Source: Sphingobacterium spiritivorum
Lineage (GTDB): Bacteria; Bacteroidota; Bacteroidia; Sphingobacteriales; Sphingobacteriaceae
Direction of reading: 5' to 3'
Length of the DNA stretch: 64,000 nucleotides
Assembly: GCF_016724845.1 (NCBI RefSeq)
Contig: NZ_CP068082.1
Span: 3,286,001-3,350,000 of the forward strand
In this document: piece by piece, positions 35,213 through 48,118 of the stretch
Position numbering within the stretch: the stretch's first letter is position 1
Layout: every line of letters starts with the position of its first letter
Notes under the pieces: generated by a model
The model's database searches: none
What the model was told of the DNA's origin: nothing
The model's input: only the letters and a program-made list of their open reading frames with translations
Position numbers and translations under genes: made by a program

Positions 35213-35725
35213 ATGAGCGATTTTTTAAGCATTAATGGTGTATCTGTCGAAAGAGATGACATCAGAAATGTTCTTTTGGGAGAGGGTAAGGTGGCGGCCA
35301 TTAAATATGTAGTAGATTGTACACAATGTAGCCTGAAAGATGCTCATATGGTAGTTACGGAAATTGAGGAAGGTGTAGCGACTGTAAAAGTTCCTGTTGT
35401 GGAGCAGACTGTCCGGGAGAAAGCTGTTGTAAAATATGTGGATGGCAAGATTCAGGTTACCTATCAGGATAATGATGGCGTAGTCTATGAGAATGTAAAT
35501 CCTGCTCATCCGGTATGGATGGCTGTAAAGAGGCTGATGCCGGACAATCAGACGCTGATGGATATGGAAGAATTCTATGCTCAGGATGAGCCTGTGATCA
35601 AAGCGTCTCCCTTTCATAGTTATAATGAAGAAGTGCTAGGACACCGTAAACCGAACTTCCTGTTGATTGGTGTAATTGTTCTGTTGTTAGTACTGTTGCT
35701 TATTTATTTCTATTATAACATGTAA
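35213..35725 (+). CDS. Tail-anchored protein with ribosomal L7/L12-like segment
   Basis: 170 residues. Residues 18-50 (KVAAIKYVVDCTQCSLKDAH) have the pattern of the bL12 C-terminal domain (K-x-A-x-I-K...V...LK-A), here as a short stand-alone module. The middle is acidic and beta-rich. The C-terminus is one hydrophobic segment (FLLIGVIVLLLVLLLIYFYY), so the protein is tail-anchored in the inner membrane. It lies just upstream of the rRNA operon but is not obviously linked to it. Function unknown; the L12 link is pattern reading only. Confidence 0.5.
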   Translation: MSDFLSINGVSVERDDIRNVLLGEGKVAAIKYVVDCTQCSLKDAHMVVTEIEEGVATVKVPVVEQTVREKAVVKYVDGKIQVTYQDNDGVVYENVNPAHPVWMAVKRLMPDNQTLMDMEEFYAQDEPVIKASPFHSYNEEVLGHRKPNFLLIGVIVLLLVLLLIYFYYNM

Positions 35726-35823
35726 AAAGCCGTGTTCAGGCTGTTTTAGACTTTTCGGTTTCATTTTATCTTGTATATTTTCAGGTAGTTATGTTTTGTT
35801 TTAGAAATAAGGTTAAAAAAGGT

Positions 35824-35855
35824 TTGGAAGTAATGAGTATAAAGTTCTACCTTTG
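35824..35855 (+). promoter_or_regulatory. rRNA operon promoter P1
   Basis: TTG at 35824-35826, 21 bp, TACCTTTG at 35848-35855, then CA. Matches the Bacteroidota consensus. Confidence 0.65.
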
Positions 35856-35952
35856 CACCACTCCGCAAGGGAGGGACGGTTGTTTCGAAAGGGATGACTA
35901 CTGAAAAAAGGGGTTTAGAATATGCGGGAGCGCAGATTTTTTGCAAAAAAGA

Positions 35953-35984
35953 TTTGTGTGTTTCGAAAAAGATTTCTACCTTTG
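35953..35984 (+). promoter_or_regulatory. rRNA operon promoter P2
   Basis: TTTG at 35953-35956, 20 bp, TACCTTTG at 35977-35984, followed by CAGTCCCTTCAGA, the same initial transcribed sequence as P3. Confidence 0.7.
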
Positions 35985-36126
35985 CAGTCCCTTCAGAGGG
36001 ACAAGCCTACCGGTCGGAAAAAAGAGCTTTAGTGCTTAAGATGAAGACTGGGGTCCGATACCGCAAGGGGATCGGGGAGGTTAAAAAGGGAGAGAAAAAA
36101 AGGCCAGAAAATATTTTCACAAATAT

Positions 36127-36157
36127 TTTGGAGTTTTAAAAAAGATTTCTACCTTTG
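36127..36157 (+). promoter_or_regulatory. rRNA operon promoter P3
   Basis: TTTG at 36127-36130, 19 bp, TACCTTTG at 36150-36157. P2 and P3 share AAAAAGATTTCTACCTTTGC and the following AGTCCCTTCAGA, a duplicated promoter cassette. Confidence 0.7.
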
Positions 36158-36248
36158 CAGTCCCTTCAGAAACGAAGGAAAAAAACAAGATCAAAAGGGG
36201 CGCAATGCCTTGTTGAAATAGAAGCTGAAACGAGAGTGGAAGCGCGAA

Positions 36249-36259
36249 GTTCTTTAAAG
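36249..36259 (+). promoter_or_regulatory. boxA antitermination signal, rRNA leader
   Basis: GTTCTTTAAAG resembles the NusB/S10 boxA of rRNA operons. A second copy lies before the 23S gene (38250). Confidence 0.55.
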
Positions 36260-36404
36260 AAATAATCATGTAGCGTAACGAGTAGTTGATAAGTCAACGA
36301 AAGTTAACAAACAATCAACCAAGTCAATTCAGGTTAGAAATAAACAAAGACAATTCTAATTATTTTTATTGATAAATAGTTAGGTGTCGAACAATTCATT
36401 ATTA

Positions 36405-37928
<1,524 letters not shown>

Positions 37929-38043
37929 AGAGTACTTGAATTGGTGCTCGTTACGTATACACATGATTAAAAAAAGACATTAAGAAGAAAGTACCCATCC
38001 CAATAAAAGGAATGGAGTTACCGAGAGAGATTAAGAAAAAGCT

Positions 38044-38117
38044 AGTCCCGTAGCTCAGTTGGTTAGAGCACTACACTGATAATGTAGGGGTCAGCAGTTC
38101 AAATCTGCTCGGGACTA
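38044..38117 (+). tRNA. tRNA-Ile (anticodon GAU)
   Basis: Acceptor AGTCCCG/CGGGACT, discriminator A and encoded CCA (38118-38120); anticodon loop CTGATAA gives GAT. Located in the 16S-23S spacer as usual. Confidence 0.96.
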
Positions 38118-38128
38118 CCACACAAGCC

Positions 38129-38202
38129 GGGGAATTAGCTCAGCTGGCTAGAGCATCTGCCTTGCACGCAGAGGGTCAACGGTTCGACTCCGTTATTCTC
38201 CA
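38129..38202 (+). tRNA. tRNA-Ala (anticodon UGC)
   Basis: Acceptor GGGGAAT/ATTCTCC with one G-T pair, discriminator A and encoded CCA (38203-38205); anticodon loop CTTGCAC gives TGC. Second tRNA in the spacer. Confidence 0.96.
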
Positions 38203-38249
38203 CCATAGAAAAGTGTTATCGCAGGATAACACGATAAATTTCTTAACGA

Positions 38250-38260
38250 GTTCTTTGACA
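38250..38260 (+). promoter_or_regulatory. boxA before the 23S gene
   Basis: GTTCTTTGACA, matching the copy in the rRNA leader at 36249 at most positions. Confidence 0.5.
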
Positions 38261-38369
38261 TATTGAAAGAAAAAAATTACAAGAGAAGACAACAGTAGAG
38301 ACGTTTTCCATTAATTTGGAAGACACAATACAAGCATCACCATAGTAGCAAAAGGGCTATGGTTGAGAA

Positions 38370-41250
<2,881 letters not shown>

Positions 41251-41358
41251 AAGCAGATAACACTGTTGTCTTCCTCTTTAATTATTTCTTTCAATATAAT
41301 GTCATTGATGTTGTGCTGACTACATACAACTGGTTAGTTTATAATATCAAAAAAGTAT

Positions 41359-41468
41359 TCAGGTGCCTATATCGGCGGTGTCTACCTCTTCCCATTCCGA
41401 ACAGAGCAGTCAAGCCCGCCAGAGCCGATGGTATTGCCGTAACAGGTGGGAGAGTAGGTCGGTGCCTT
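41359..41468 (+). rRNA. 5S ribosomal RNA
   Basis: About 110 nt with the conserved TCCCATTCCGAACAGAG loop and GCCGATGGTATTG. The ends pair as AGGTGCC with GGTGCCT through wobble pairs. It follows the 23S gene by about 110 bp. Confidence 0.93.
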
Positions 41469-41480
41469 TTTTTAAACGAA

Positions 41481-41512
41481 AGCCCTTTCTGGAGACAGAT
41501 AAGGGCTTTTTT
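41481..41512 (+). terminator. rRNA operon terminator
   Basis: AGCCCTT...AAGGGCT stem followed by a T-run, 12 bp beyond the 5S gene. Confidence 0.85.
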
Positions 41513-41781
41513 GTTTTCATTCCAGGGGATAACCGAACCAAACCGAAACCTGAAGCTAAAGCTAAACCAAATCCGGATATTCCAGACTTCATTATACAAA
41601 GTATAAGGCACAAGCATTGCTACGCTAAAGATTGCTCCATACAAATGACAACGGCTAACCGAACTGTTCTTCTCACCTTTTCAAGGAGAGATCCCGATGT
41701 ATATCGGGAGAGAGGTTATTTCAAAGATATACTTCTATTACCTTTTATAGTTAAATACAGGTGGTTATGAATCCTCTTTTG
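41513..41781. other. Non-coding gap after the rRNA operon
   Basis: About 270 bp with no supported gene. It includes a purine/pyrimidine-biased stretch with short repeats (CCGAACCAAACCGAAACCTG, AAGCTAAAGCTAAACC) of unknown meaning. Confidence 0.4.
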
Positions 41782-41789
41782 TATCTTTG
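41782..41789 (+). promoter_or_regulatory. -7 box of the radical SAM gene, near-leaderless
   Basis: TATCTTTG ends 5 bases before the ATG at 41795. With the usual 5-7 base distance, transcription would start at or next to the start codon. The -33 element is weak. Confidence 0.5.
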
Positions 41790-41794
41790 CAGCT

Positions 41795-42748
41795 ATGGGT
41801 ACATTATTGGATACTGGACAGAAACCTTATAATCATTACGGTTCTTATCTCAAAGAAAAGTATGACGGGCAGCGTGTGTTTAAAGTAATTGTGGATGGTA
41901 ATTTTACTTGTCCTAACCGGGATGGTAGTAAAGGTTACGGTGGTTGTTCGTATTGTAATGTGGATTCTTTCACTCCTGAATCAGCACGTAAACTGCCCAC
42001 TATTAAAGAGCAGGTCGAAGCAGGTATAGAAAGAGCGCGAAACGGATATAATGCGGAGAAGTTTATTATCTATTTTCAACCTAATACAAATACTTATGCG
42101 CCTACACATCTATTGAAGATGATGTACGATGAGGCGATCAATGTATGTCCTGAACATACCGTCGGACTTTCGGTAGGTACACGTCCGGATTGTATTGATT
42201 TCGAAAAGATAGCCTTATTGGAGAGTTATACGGACCGGTTGGATGTGGATCTGGAAATGGGTATGGAATCTATCTATGACGAAACACTTACCCGTATCAA
42301 CAGAGGATGTTCACACGGTGAACTACAAAAAGCACTGGCTCTGGTACAAAACAGTCCTTTAGAAATTTGTGTGCATACTATCTTTGGTTTCCCATGGGAG
42401 ACAAGAGAGATGATGTTGCGCTATGCTGATGAGATAAATAAGCATCCACAGATTAAATTTATAAAACTCCATCACCTGCATATTGTCGAAGGCTCTATTA
42501 TGGGAGTACAATATAAACGGGAGCCTTTTCATGTCTTTTCAATAGAAGAATACACTGACTTCTTGTGTGAATTTATTCCTTTATTAAGACCTGATATTAT
42601 CGTTCAGCGATTGTTCGGTCTGGCTGATAAAGAGTTGTTAATAGCGCCTAACTGGGGACTTGGCAAATCAGCTATTCAAACATATATTGATAAAGGCCTG
42701 GAGCAGCGAAATGCTATTCAAGGCAGCAGATATAAAATATTGGCATAA
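41795..42748 (+). CDS. TIGR01212-family radical SAM protein (YhcC-like)
   Basis: 317 residues. The iron-sulfur site is in CPNRDGSKGYGGCSYCN near residue 45, the unusual CxnCxxC spacing of the YhcC/TIGR01212 group rather than the classical CxxxCxxC. Later blocks include IIYFQPNTNTYAP, GTRPDCI and ELQKALALVQN. The family is a radical SAM enzyme of poorly defined substrate. The start codon lies at the predicted transcription start, so translation may be nearly leaderless. A bidirectional terminator follows. Confidence 0.9.
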   Translation: MGTLLDTGQKPYNHYGSYLKEKYDGQRVFKVIVDGNFTCPNRDGSKGYGGCSYCNVDSFTPESARKLPTIKEQVEAGIERARNGYNAEKFIIYFQPNTNTYAPTHLLKMMYDEAINVCPEHTVGLSVGTRPDCIDFEKIALLESYTDRLDVDLEMGMESIYDETLTRINRGCSHGELQKALALVQNSPLEICVHTIFGFPWETREMMLRYADEINKHPQIKFIKLHHLHIVEGSIMGVQYKREPFHVFSIEEYTDFLCEFIPLLRPDIIVQRLFGLADKELLIAPNWGLGKSAIQTYIDKGLEQRNAIQGSRYKILA

Positions 42749-42749
42749 A

Positions 42750-42788
42750 AATAAACAGGGAGCAAATATTATTTGCTCCCTGTTTATT
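42750..42788. terminator. Bidirectional terminator after the radical SAM gene
   Basis: AATAAACAGGGAGCAAAT pairs with ATTTGCTCCCTGTTTATT across a 3-base loop, between two convergent genes. Confidence 0.88.
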
Positions 42789-42802
42789 ACAGTGTATTGA
42801 AC

Positions 42803-43273
42803 TTATTGCTCAATAATAGATTTTAAATCTGCAGGGGAGTAATAAATCGATTTCAACGTTTTGTTGTCTCCTTCTCTAAATACCAGAAACAGGCCGTCAA
42901 CTTCCTTAAAATAACTATCTACACCTTTTTCTTCTTTATAATACTTCATCGTTTCTTCCGCTTCTTTGACGGATTTACATGCTTTGCTCATATTAGAACG
43001 TTGCACTTCTTCAAAAAGAGCATTGAATTTATCTTTTAAACCAAACTCCAGAACTGCTCCGGATAATACGTATTGGATATCACAAAGTGCATCGGCTATT
43101 TCTACCAGGTCTTTGTTTTGGATGGCTTCTTCCAATTCTTTTAACTCCTCAGCAATAAGCGATACGCGTAGTTCGCATCTTTTCTCAGCCGGAATAGTAG
43201 GCTGATCTAGTATAGGGTGTTGAAATGTTTTATGAAATTCTGCTACAGAAGTCAGTGTTTTTGGATCTGTCAT
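42803..43273 (-). CDS. MazG-like nucleoside triphosphate pyrophosphohydrolase
   Basis: 156 residues. The all-alpha NTP-PPase signature is seen as LIAEELKELEEAIQNKDLVE followed by IADALCDIQYVLSG, giving the EExxE...ExxD metal motif. The rest is helical with a C-terminal tail (GLFLVFREGDNKTLKSIYYS). It probably removes non-canonical or excess nucleotides. It stands alone in the reverse orientation. Confidence 0.85.
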   Translation of the reverse strand: MTDPKTLTSVAEFHKTFQHPILDQPTIPAEKRCELRVSLIAEELKELEEAIQNKDLVEIADALCDIQYVLSGAVLEFGLKDKFNALFEEVQRSNMSKACKSVKEAEETMKYYKEEKGVDSYFKEVDGLFLVFREGDNKTLKSIYYSPADLKSIIEQ

Positions 43274-43334
43274 GATATTTTATATTTTTGATAAAATTAA
43301 AAAAATAAGAAGAGATAACTGCACTAAAATATAA

Positions 43335-43356
43335 AAAGCAGCGGTTAAGCTGCTTT
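43335..43356 (-). terminator. Terminator of the pseudouridine synthase gene
   Basis: AAAGCAGC/GCTGCTTT stem with a T-run on the reverse strand (TTTTTATATTTT), 22 bases beyond the stop codon. Confidence 0.7.
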
Positions 43357-43377
43357 AAATTTTATGATCGGGTTGAT

Positions 43378-44703
43378 CTAGATCAGATGTTTCAATTGAA
43401 TCAGCTCTTTTTCTTCCAGATATCTCCAACGACCTCTTGGCAGATCTTTTTTCGTAAGATTAGCATATACTACACGGTCCAGTTTTACGACATCGTATCC
43501 TAAAGATTCGAAAATACGTCTTACAATACGATTTTTGCCGCTATGAATCTGAATTCCCACTTCACGTTTACTACCGCCCTGTACATAGCTCAGATCGTCA
43601 GGTTTTACAAAACCATCTTCCAGTTCAAGTCCAAAAACAATTTTGTTGAAATCGCCTTGATTCAGACTCTTATCCAACTCCACATTATAGATCTTGCTGA
43701 TATTATTCCGGGGGTGTGATAATTTTTCTGCAAGATTACCGTCATTGGTCAACAGAAGCAGACCAGTTGTGTTTCTGTCTAAGCGACCTACAGGATAGAT
43801 GCGTTCTTTAGTAGCATTTGCGACCAATTGCATTACTGTGCGGCGTTCCTGAGGATCATCAGTAGTCGTGATATAATCTTTTGGTTTGTTCAAAAGTACG
43901 TATACCATTTTCTCTCTTTTCAGACGCTCTCCATTGTACTTTATTTCATCTTTAGCCGGATCTACTTTACTACCTAATTCCGTAACTACTTCTCCGTTTA
44001 CAGATATAACACCTGCTGTGATCAGCTCATCAGCTTTTCTACGGGAGCATATACCTGCATTAGAGATGTAACGGTTAAGACGAATCATTCCGTTATCATC
44101 GTAGTCAGATGTAGCTTGTTTTACCGTTCTGCTGCTTGGTCTGCGTTTTGCAAATGTTCTTTGTTCACCATCTTCGGTTTTCTCGAAGGATTTTTTGTAT
44201 GGTTTGTCGAATTTACGGTTATCTCCGAAATCTCTGTTTTTATCTCTAGGTCCGCTTTTGCTGAACTTTTGGTCACCAAATCTTTTATCGGAACCTGGTT
44301 TTCTATCTCCGTATGCTTTTTTATCACCAAATGGTTTTCTGTCTCCAAAGGCTTTCTTCTCTCCGAAAGCACTTTTTTCTCCAAAAGGCTTTTTATCTCC
44401 GTACGCTTTTTTATCGCCAAATGCCTTCTTCTCTCCAAAGGATCTTTTTTCTCCGAATGATTTCTTTCCGTCGAATGACTTTTTATAGCCTCCGGTTTTA
44501 CCACCTTCAGTTTTTTCGAAACGATCAGGACGATCATTAGAGTCTGATGATTTTGAGAATGATTTTCTAGGAGATTTGTTGTCATTGTAACCAGAAGACT
44601 TTTCTGATCGGCTGCTGTTGCCTTTTGATTTGAAGTTTTCTGAGTTACTTCTTGATCGTTTGGAGTTGTCGTCACGACTGTTCCGATTTCTGCTGAATGG
44701 CAT
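43378..44703 (-). CDS. RsuA/RluB-family pseudouridine synthase with repeat-rich N-terminus
   Basis: 441 residues. The C-terminal 240 residues are a complete enzyme: an S4-like domain (MIRLNRYISNAGICSRRKAD) and the catalytic aspartate in YPVGRLDRNTTGLLLLTNDG, followed by KIYNVELDKSLN and VGIQIHSGKNRIVRRIFESL. It makes pseudouridine in rRNA. The N-terminal 200 residues are unusual: strongly charged, with about ten octapeptide-like repeats of the type KK(A/S/P)FG(E/D)K (for example KKSFGEKRSFGEKKAFGDKK), plus RG/RS-rich parts. This low-complexity basic region probably binds RNA. Upstream is a shared promoter area with the lytic transglycosylase gene. Confidence 0.9.
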   Translation of the reverse strand: MPFSRNRNSRDDNSKRSRSNSENFKSKGNSSRSEKSSGYNDNKSPRKSFSKSSDSNDRPDRFEKTEGGKTGGYKKSFDGKKSFGEKRSFGEKKAFGDKKAYGDKKPFGEKSAFGEKKAFGDRKPFGDKKAYGDRKPGSDKRFGDQKFSKSGPRDKNRDFGDNRKFDKPYKKSFEKTEDGEQRTFAKRRPSSRTVKQATSDYDDNGMIRLNRYISNAGICSRRKADELITAGVISVNGEVVTELGSKVDPAKDEIKYNGERLKREKMVYVLLNKPKDYITTTDDPQERRTVMQLVANATKERIYPVGRLDRNTTGLLLLTNDGNLAEKLSHPRNNISKIYNVELDKSLNQGDFNKIVFGLELEDGFVKPDDLSYVQGGSKREVGIQIHSGKNRIVRRIFESLGYDVVKLDRVVYANLTKKDLPRGRWRYLEEKELIQLKHLI

Positions 44704-44729
44704 ATTTTACTTTAAAAAAATGTGAACTA

Positions 44730-44737
44730 CAAAGATA
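44730..44737 (-). promoter_or_regulatory. -7 box of the pseudouridine synthase gene
   Basis: The reverse strand reads TATCTTTG, 26 bases before the ATG. Confidence 0.45.
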
Positions 44738-44841
44738 GCTATTATATTTATTCTACAACTATTATAATGTAAATATTTTATGAAAATCGTATACAATAAA
44801 GCTGAATTTCAACGTTATAGATCTGGTCGGATTTGTAACTA

Positions 44842-44873
44842 TTTGTTTTTTAGCATAATAGTACGTATCTTTG
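44842..44873 (+). promoter_or_regulatory. Promoter of the lytic transglycosylase gene
   Basis: TTTG (44842-44845), 20 bp, TATCTTTG (44866-44873), a full match to the Bacteroidota consensus, 70 bases before the start codon. Confidence 0.65.
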
Positions 44874-44943
44874 CCACCTTGAATTTGTACCAAGCTATTT
44901 TTTGATCGATATTATCGTGGATAGGATAGCAGTAAGGGAGTGA

Positions 44944-45774
44944 ATGATTAGAAAGAAAGTATTATGTTGTGGCTTGATTTTGGCAGGGATGTTACTGTCG
45001 AAATTGTATTCAAGCACTAAAGAAAATGCGGTCGCAGCCAATGTCAGATATGACGATGCCAAGGCCCTGAACATCAAAAACAGAATAGTAAACAAAGCGG
45101 CTTTATCTGACAATAATGGAGATAAGGACAATGAAGGAGAACATGATTATCTGATATCGATCACCTTCGCAGAAGAAAGCCTTCCACTGGACCTGCCTCA
45201 GGTCGAAAGGAAGCTCACACAGTACTTAAGTCGTTTTTCTTTTAGAAAGCAACAGACGTACAGTTTACACAAGCAAGCAGAGAAACACCTACCACAGATT
45301 GCTGCAATCTTAAAATCACATGGTATTCCGGAAGATTTTAAATACATACCACTTGTTGAAAGCGGGATGGATAGTCGTGTGGTGTCCAGTAAAGGTGCAG
45401 GTGGCTATTGGCAGTTTATGCCGGCAACAGCACGTCTTTATGGATTGAAGGTGAGCGGTAAAGTAGATGAAAGACTTAATCTGACAAAATCAACACATGC
45501 TGCTGCACGTTACCTCAAATATCTCTATCGTGAATTTGGAGATTGGACATTGGTCGCCGCTGCCTATAATGTAGGTGGAGGAAGCCTGAGAGGAGCCATT
45601 CGTCGTCAAAAACAAGACGATTATTATAAGCTGAAGCTCAATAATGAAACAGCATCATATGTTTATAAATTAGTCTCTGTCAAAGAGATTATTGAAAATC
45701 CTTCCAAACATGGGTATACCAGATATGCGAAAGCACCTGTAGCTGATGAGGAAAGGGAAAAGAATATGCTGTAA
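44944..45774 (+). CDS. Membrane-anchored lytic transglycosylase (SLT domain)
   Basis: 276 residues. Residues 5-22 form a signal anchor (KVLCCGLILAGMLLSKLYSS). The SLT domain (about 130-235) has the catalytic Glu near 139 in IPLVESGMDSRVVSSKGAGG and the following WQFMPATARLYGL and AAAYNVGGGSLRGAI blocks. It cleaves peptidoglycan glycan strands to 1,6-anhydro ends. The last 45 residues are polar. It precedes the cco operon, and a terminator stem lies in between. Confidence 0.9.
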   Translation: MIRKKVLCCGLILAGMLLSKLYSSTKENAVAANVRYDDAKALNIKNRIVNKAALSDNNGDKDNEGEHDYLISITFAEESLPLDLPQVERKLTQYLSRFSFRKQQTYSLHKQAEKHLPQIAAILKSHGIPEDFKYIPLVESGMDSRVVSSKGAGGYWQFMPATARLYGLKVSGKVDERLNLTKSTHAAARYLKYLYREFGDWTLVAAAYNVGGGSLRGAIRRQKQDDYYKLKLNNETASYVYKLVSVKEIIENPSKHGYTRYAKAPVADEEREKNML

Positions 45775-45797
45775 TCCATCATATCAAAAAATGTAGA

Positions 45798-45829
45798 AAC
45801 GGACTTAAATATTTAAGTCCGTTTTTTTT
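45798..45829 (+). terminator. Terminator of the lytic transglycosylase gene
   Basis: AACGGACTTAAATATTTAAGTCCGTT palindrome followed by TTTTTT. Confidence 0.85.
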
Positions 45830-45867
45830 GTTTAATAGCTTGGCTCTAAAGACTGTTGTTGTGACTG

Positions 45868-45889
45868 AAAAGTAACATAAATCACTTTT
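45868..45889. promoter_or_regulatory. Candidate CRP/FNR-type site upstream of the cco operon
   Basis: AAAAGTAACATAAATCACTTTT has inverted AAAAGT/ACTTTT arms and on the reverse strand reads GTGA-N6-TTAC, a degenerate CRP/FNR-family pattern. It lies 74 bp upstream of the oxidase start, and cbb3 oxidases are commonly under such oxygen-responsive control. The match is weak. Confidence 0.35.
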
Positions 45890-45962
45890 TAAGCCGTGAT
45901 ATATCATTAGAATGTCATGAATTAAGAGATAATTTTACCCACAGAAATCAACACAACAAGTA

Positions 45963-48107
45963 ATGCAGTTAGAGCAGTTTAATTACGACAATAAGATTGT
46001 CAGAAATTTCGGGTTAGCCACCATTATATGGGGCATCGTTGGAATGTCCGTGGGATTATTGGTAGCATTGCAACTGGTATGGCCGGATATGAATTTCGGA
46101 ATACAGTATACGACTTTTGGTCGTGTTCGTCCTGTTCACACCAATGCCGTCATTTTTGCATTCGTAGGGAATGCTATTTTTATGGGCGTTTATTATTCGC
46201 TGCAACGGGTCCTCAAAGCAAGGATGTTCAGCGATGTACTAAGTAAGCTCCATTTCTGGGGTTGGCAACTTATTATTATAGCATCCGCCATTACGCTTCC
46301 GATGGGGTTTACTTCCAGTCATGAATATGCGGAGATGGAATGGCCTATTGACGTGGCTATTACTTTGATTTGGGTGGTATTCGGTATAAATATGTTCGGT
46401 ACTATTATCAAACGCAGAGAAAGGCATATGTATGTCGCTGTATGGTTTTACATTGCAACATTCGTTACAGTAGCTGTACTTCATATCGTCAACTCTATCC
46501 AGTTACCTGTCACATTCTGGAAAAGTTACTATGTCTATTCCGGAGTACAGGATGCATTAGTCCAATGGTGGTATGGCCATAATGCTGTTGCTTTCTTTCT
46601 TACCACTCCTTTCTTAGGTATGATGTACTACTTTTTGCCTAAGATGGCCAATCGTCCTGTATATTCTTACAAACTGAGTATTCTGCATTTCTGGTCACTG
46701 ATATTTATATACATCTGGGCAGGACCGCACCATTTATTATATACGTCATTACCTTCATGGGTACAATCATTGGGCGTCGTATTTTCCATCATGTTGATTG
46801 CTCCTAGCTGGGGAGGGATGATCAACGGTCTGTTGACATTGCGTGGCGCATGGGATAAGGTTAGAACAGAGCCTACTTTGAAGTTTATGGTCGTTGCTTT
46901 GACGGCTTACGGTATGGCTACATTTGAAGGCCCTATGTTATCCTTAAAACAGGTAAATGCGATTGCCCATTTTACCGATTGGATCGTGGCTCACGTACAC
47001 GTCGGGGCACTTGGATGGAACGGTTTTATGACGTTTGCGATACTATGCTGGTTGGTACCGCGTATCTATAAAACAGAGCTGTACTCTAAAAAGCTAGCCA
47101 ATGTGCACTTCTGGATCGGTACATTAGGTATTTTATTCTATGCTATTCCAATGTACTGGGCAGCTGTTGTACAGGGGTTAATGTGGAAAGAATTTACGCC
47201 TGAAGGTGTATTGAAATATCCGAATTTCCTGGCTACTACATTAGAAATTCTTCCCATGCATATGATGCGTGCGGTAGGTGGTGCATTGTACCTGTCCGGA
47301 GCATTGCTGATGACATTCAATCTGGTCAAAACAATGGCTAAAGGAAAACTGATGGCTAATGAGCCGGCTGAAGCTCCTGCTCTTGAACCTGTGACTAAGA
47401 ATGAACGTGAGACTCATCGCCGTCTGGAGCGTAAACCTATGTTATTCATGGTGCTTGCCCTTCTCGCTATACTGATAGGAGGAATTGTGGAGATGGTACC
47501 TACTTTCACCATTCAATCTAATATTCCTACTATAGCAAGTGTCAAGCCATATACTGCACTGGAGTTACAGGGAAGAGATCTCTATATTAAAGAAGGTTGT
47601 GTAAACTGTCATACTCAAACGGTAAGACCATTCCGCTCGGAGACTTCCAGATACGGAGAGTACAGCAAATCCGGAGAATATGTATACGACAGACCATTCT
47701 TATGGGGATCCAAACGTACCGGACCTGATTTACATCGCGTAGGAGGGAAGTATCCTAACAAATGGCATTTTGATCATTTGCTTGATCCTACCATTACTTC
47801 GCCGGGTAGTATCATGCCGACCTATCCATGGCTGATAGATCAGAAACTGGATAATAGTATCATTAAAGAGAAAATGAATGCAATGCGTGTATTAGGTGTA
47901 CCCTATTCAGATAAGGATATTGAAAACGCACATGCTGATATCGCTAAACAGGCAGAAGCAATAGCCAAGGATCTGGCGGCAAATCAGGTTAAGGTTGGAA
48001 GTGACAGAGAGATTATAGCGATCATAGCTTATTTGCAACGATTAGGAACGGATATTAAAGCAGCACCTGCAGCAGCGGCAGCAAGTAATGTGGATAGTCA
48101 AAATTAA
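45963..48107 (+). CDS. ccoNO: Cytochrome c oxidase cbb3-type, fused subunits I and II
   Basis: 714 residues. Residues 1-480 are CcoN: heme and copper ligands are visible in RPVHTNAVI, YGHNAVAFFLT (CuB histidine with the cross-linked tyrosine), GPHHLLYT and HVHVGALGWNG, on 12 hydrophobic segments. Residues 500-714 are CcoO with one c-heme site EGCVNCHTQTV and a downstream IMPTYPWL methionine ligand. The single-chain fusion is common in Bacteroidota. It reduces oxygen to water at low oxygen tension and pumps protons. It heads an operon with ccoQ 11 bp and ccoP 206 bp downstream. Confidence 0.96.
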   Translation: MQLEQFNYDNKIVRNFGLATIIWGIVGMSVGLLVALQLVWPDMNFGIQYTTFGRVRPVHTNAVIFAFVGNAIFMGVYYSLQRVLKARMFSDVLSKLHFWGWQLIIIASAITLPMGFTSSHEYAEMEWPIDVAITLIWVVFGINMFGTIIKRRERHMYVAVWFYIATFVTVAVLHIVNSIQLPVTFWKSYYVYSGVQDALVQWWYGHNAVAFFLTTPFLGMMYYFLPKMANRPVYSYKLSILHFWSLIFIYIWAGPHHLLYTSLPSWVQSLGVVFSIMLIAPSWGGMINGLLTLRGAWDKVRTEPTLKFMVVALTAYGMATFEGPMLSLKQVNAIAHFTDWIVAHVHVGALGWNGFMTFAILCWLVPRIYKTELYSKKLANVHFWIGTLGILFYAIPMYWAAVVQGLMWKEFTPEGVLKYPNFLATTLEILPMHMMRAVGGALYLSGALLMTFNLVKTMAKGKLMANEPAEAPALEPVTKNERETHRRLERKPMLFMVLALLAILIGGIVEMVPTFTIQSNIPTIASVKPYTALELQGRDLYIKEGCVNCHTQTVRPFRSETSRYGEYSKSGEYVYDRPFLWGSKRTGPDLHRVGGKYPNKWHFDHLLDPTITSPGSIMPTYPWLIDQKLDNSIIKEKMNAMRVLGVPYSDKDIENAHADIAKQAEAIAKDLAANQVKVGSDREIIAIIAYLQRLGTDIKAAPAAAAASNVDSQN

Positions 48108-48118
48108 ACTGTAAAACG

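Noticed and set aside
35894..36139. 81-codon open frame upstream of 16S
   Set aside because: It spans two rRNA promoters and their duplicated start regions, so it is chance.
41313..41770. Several open frames across 5S rRNA and the gap behind it
   Set aside because: They run through the 5S gene and its terminator; no protein-like features or ribosome binding site.
44116..44675. Long frames opposite the repeat region of the pseudouridine synthase
   Set aside because: They mirror the octapeptide repeats, which keep all frames open by their regular codon use.
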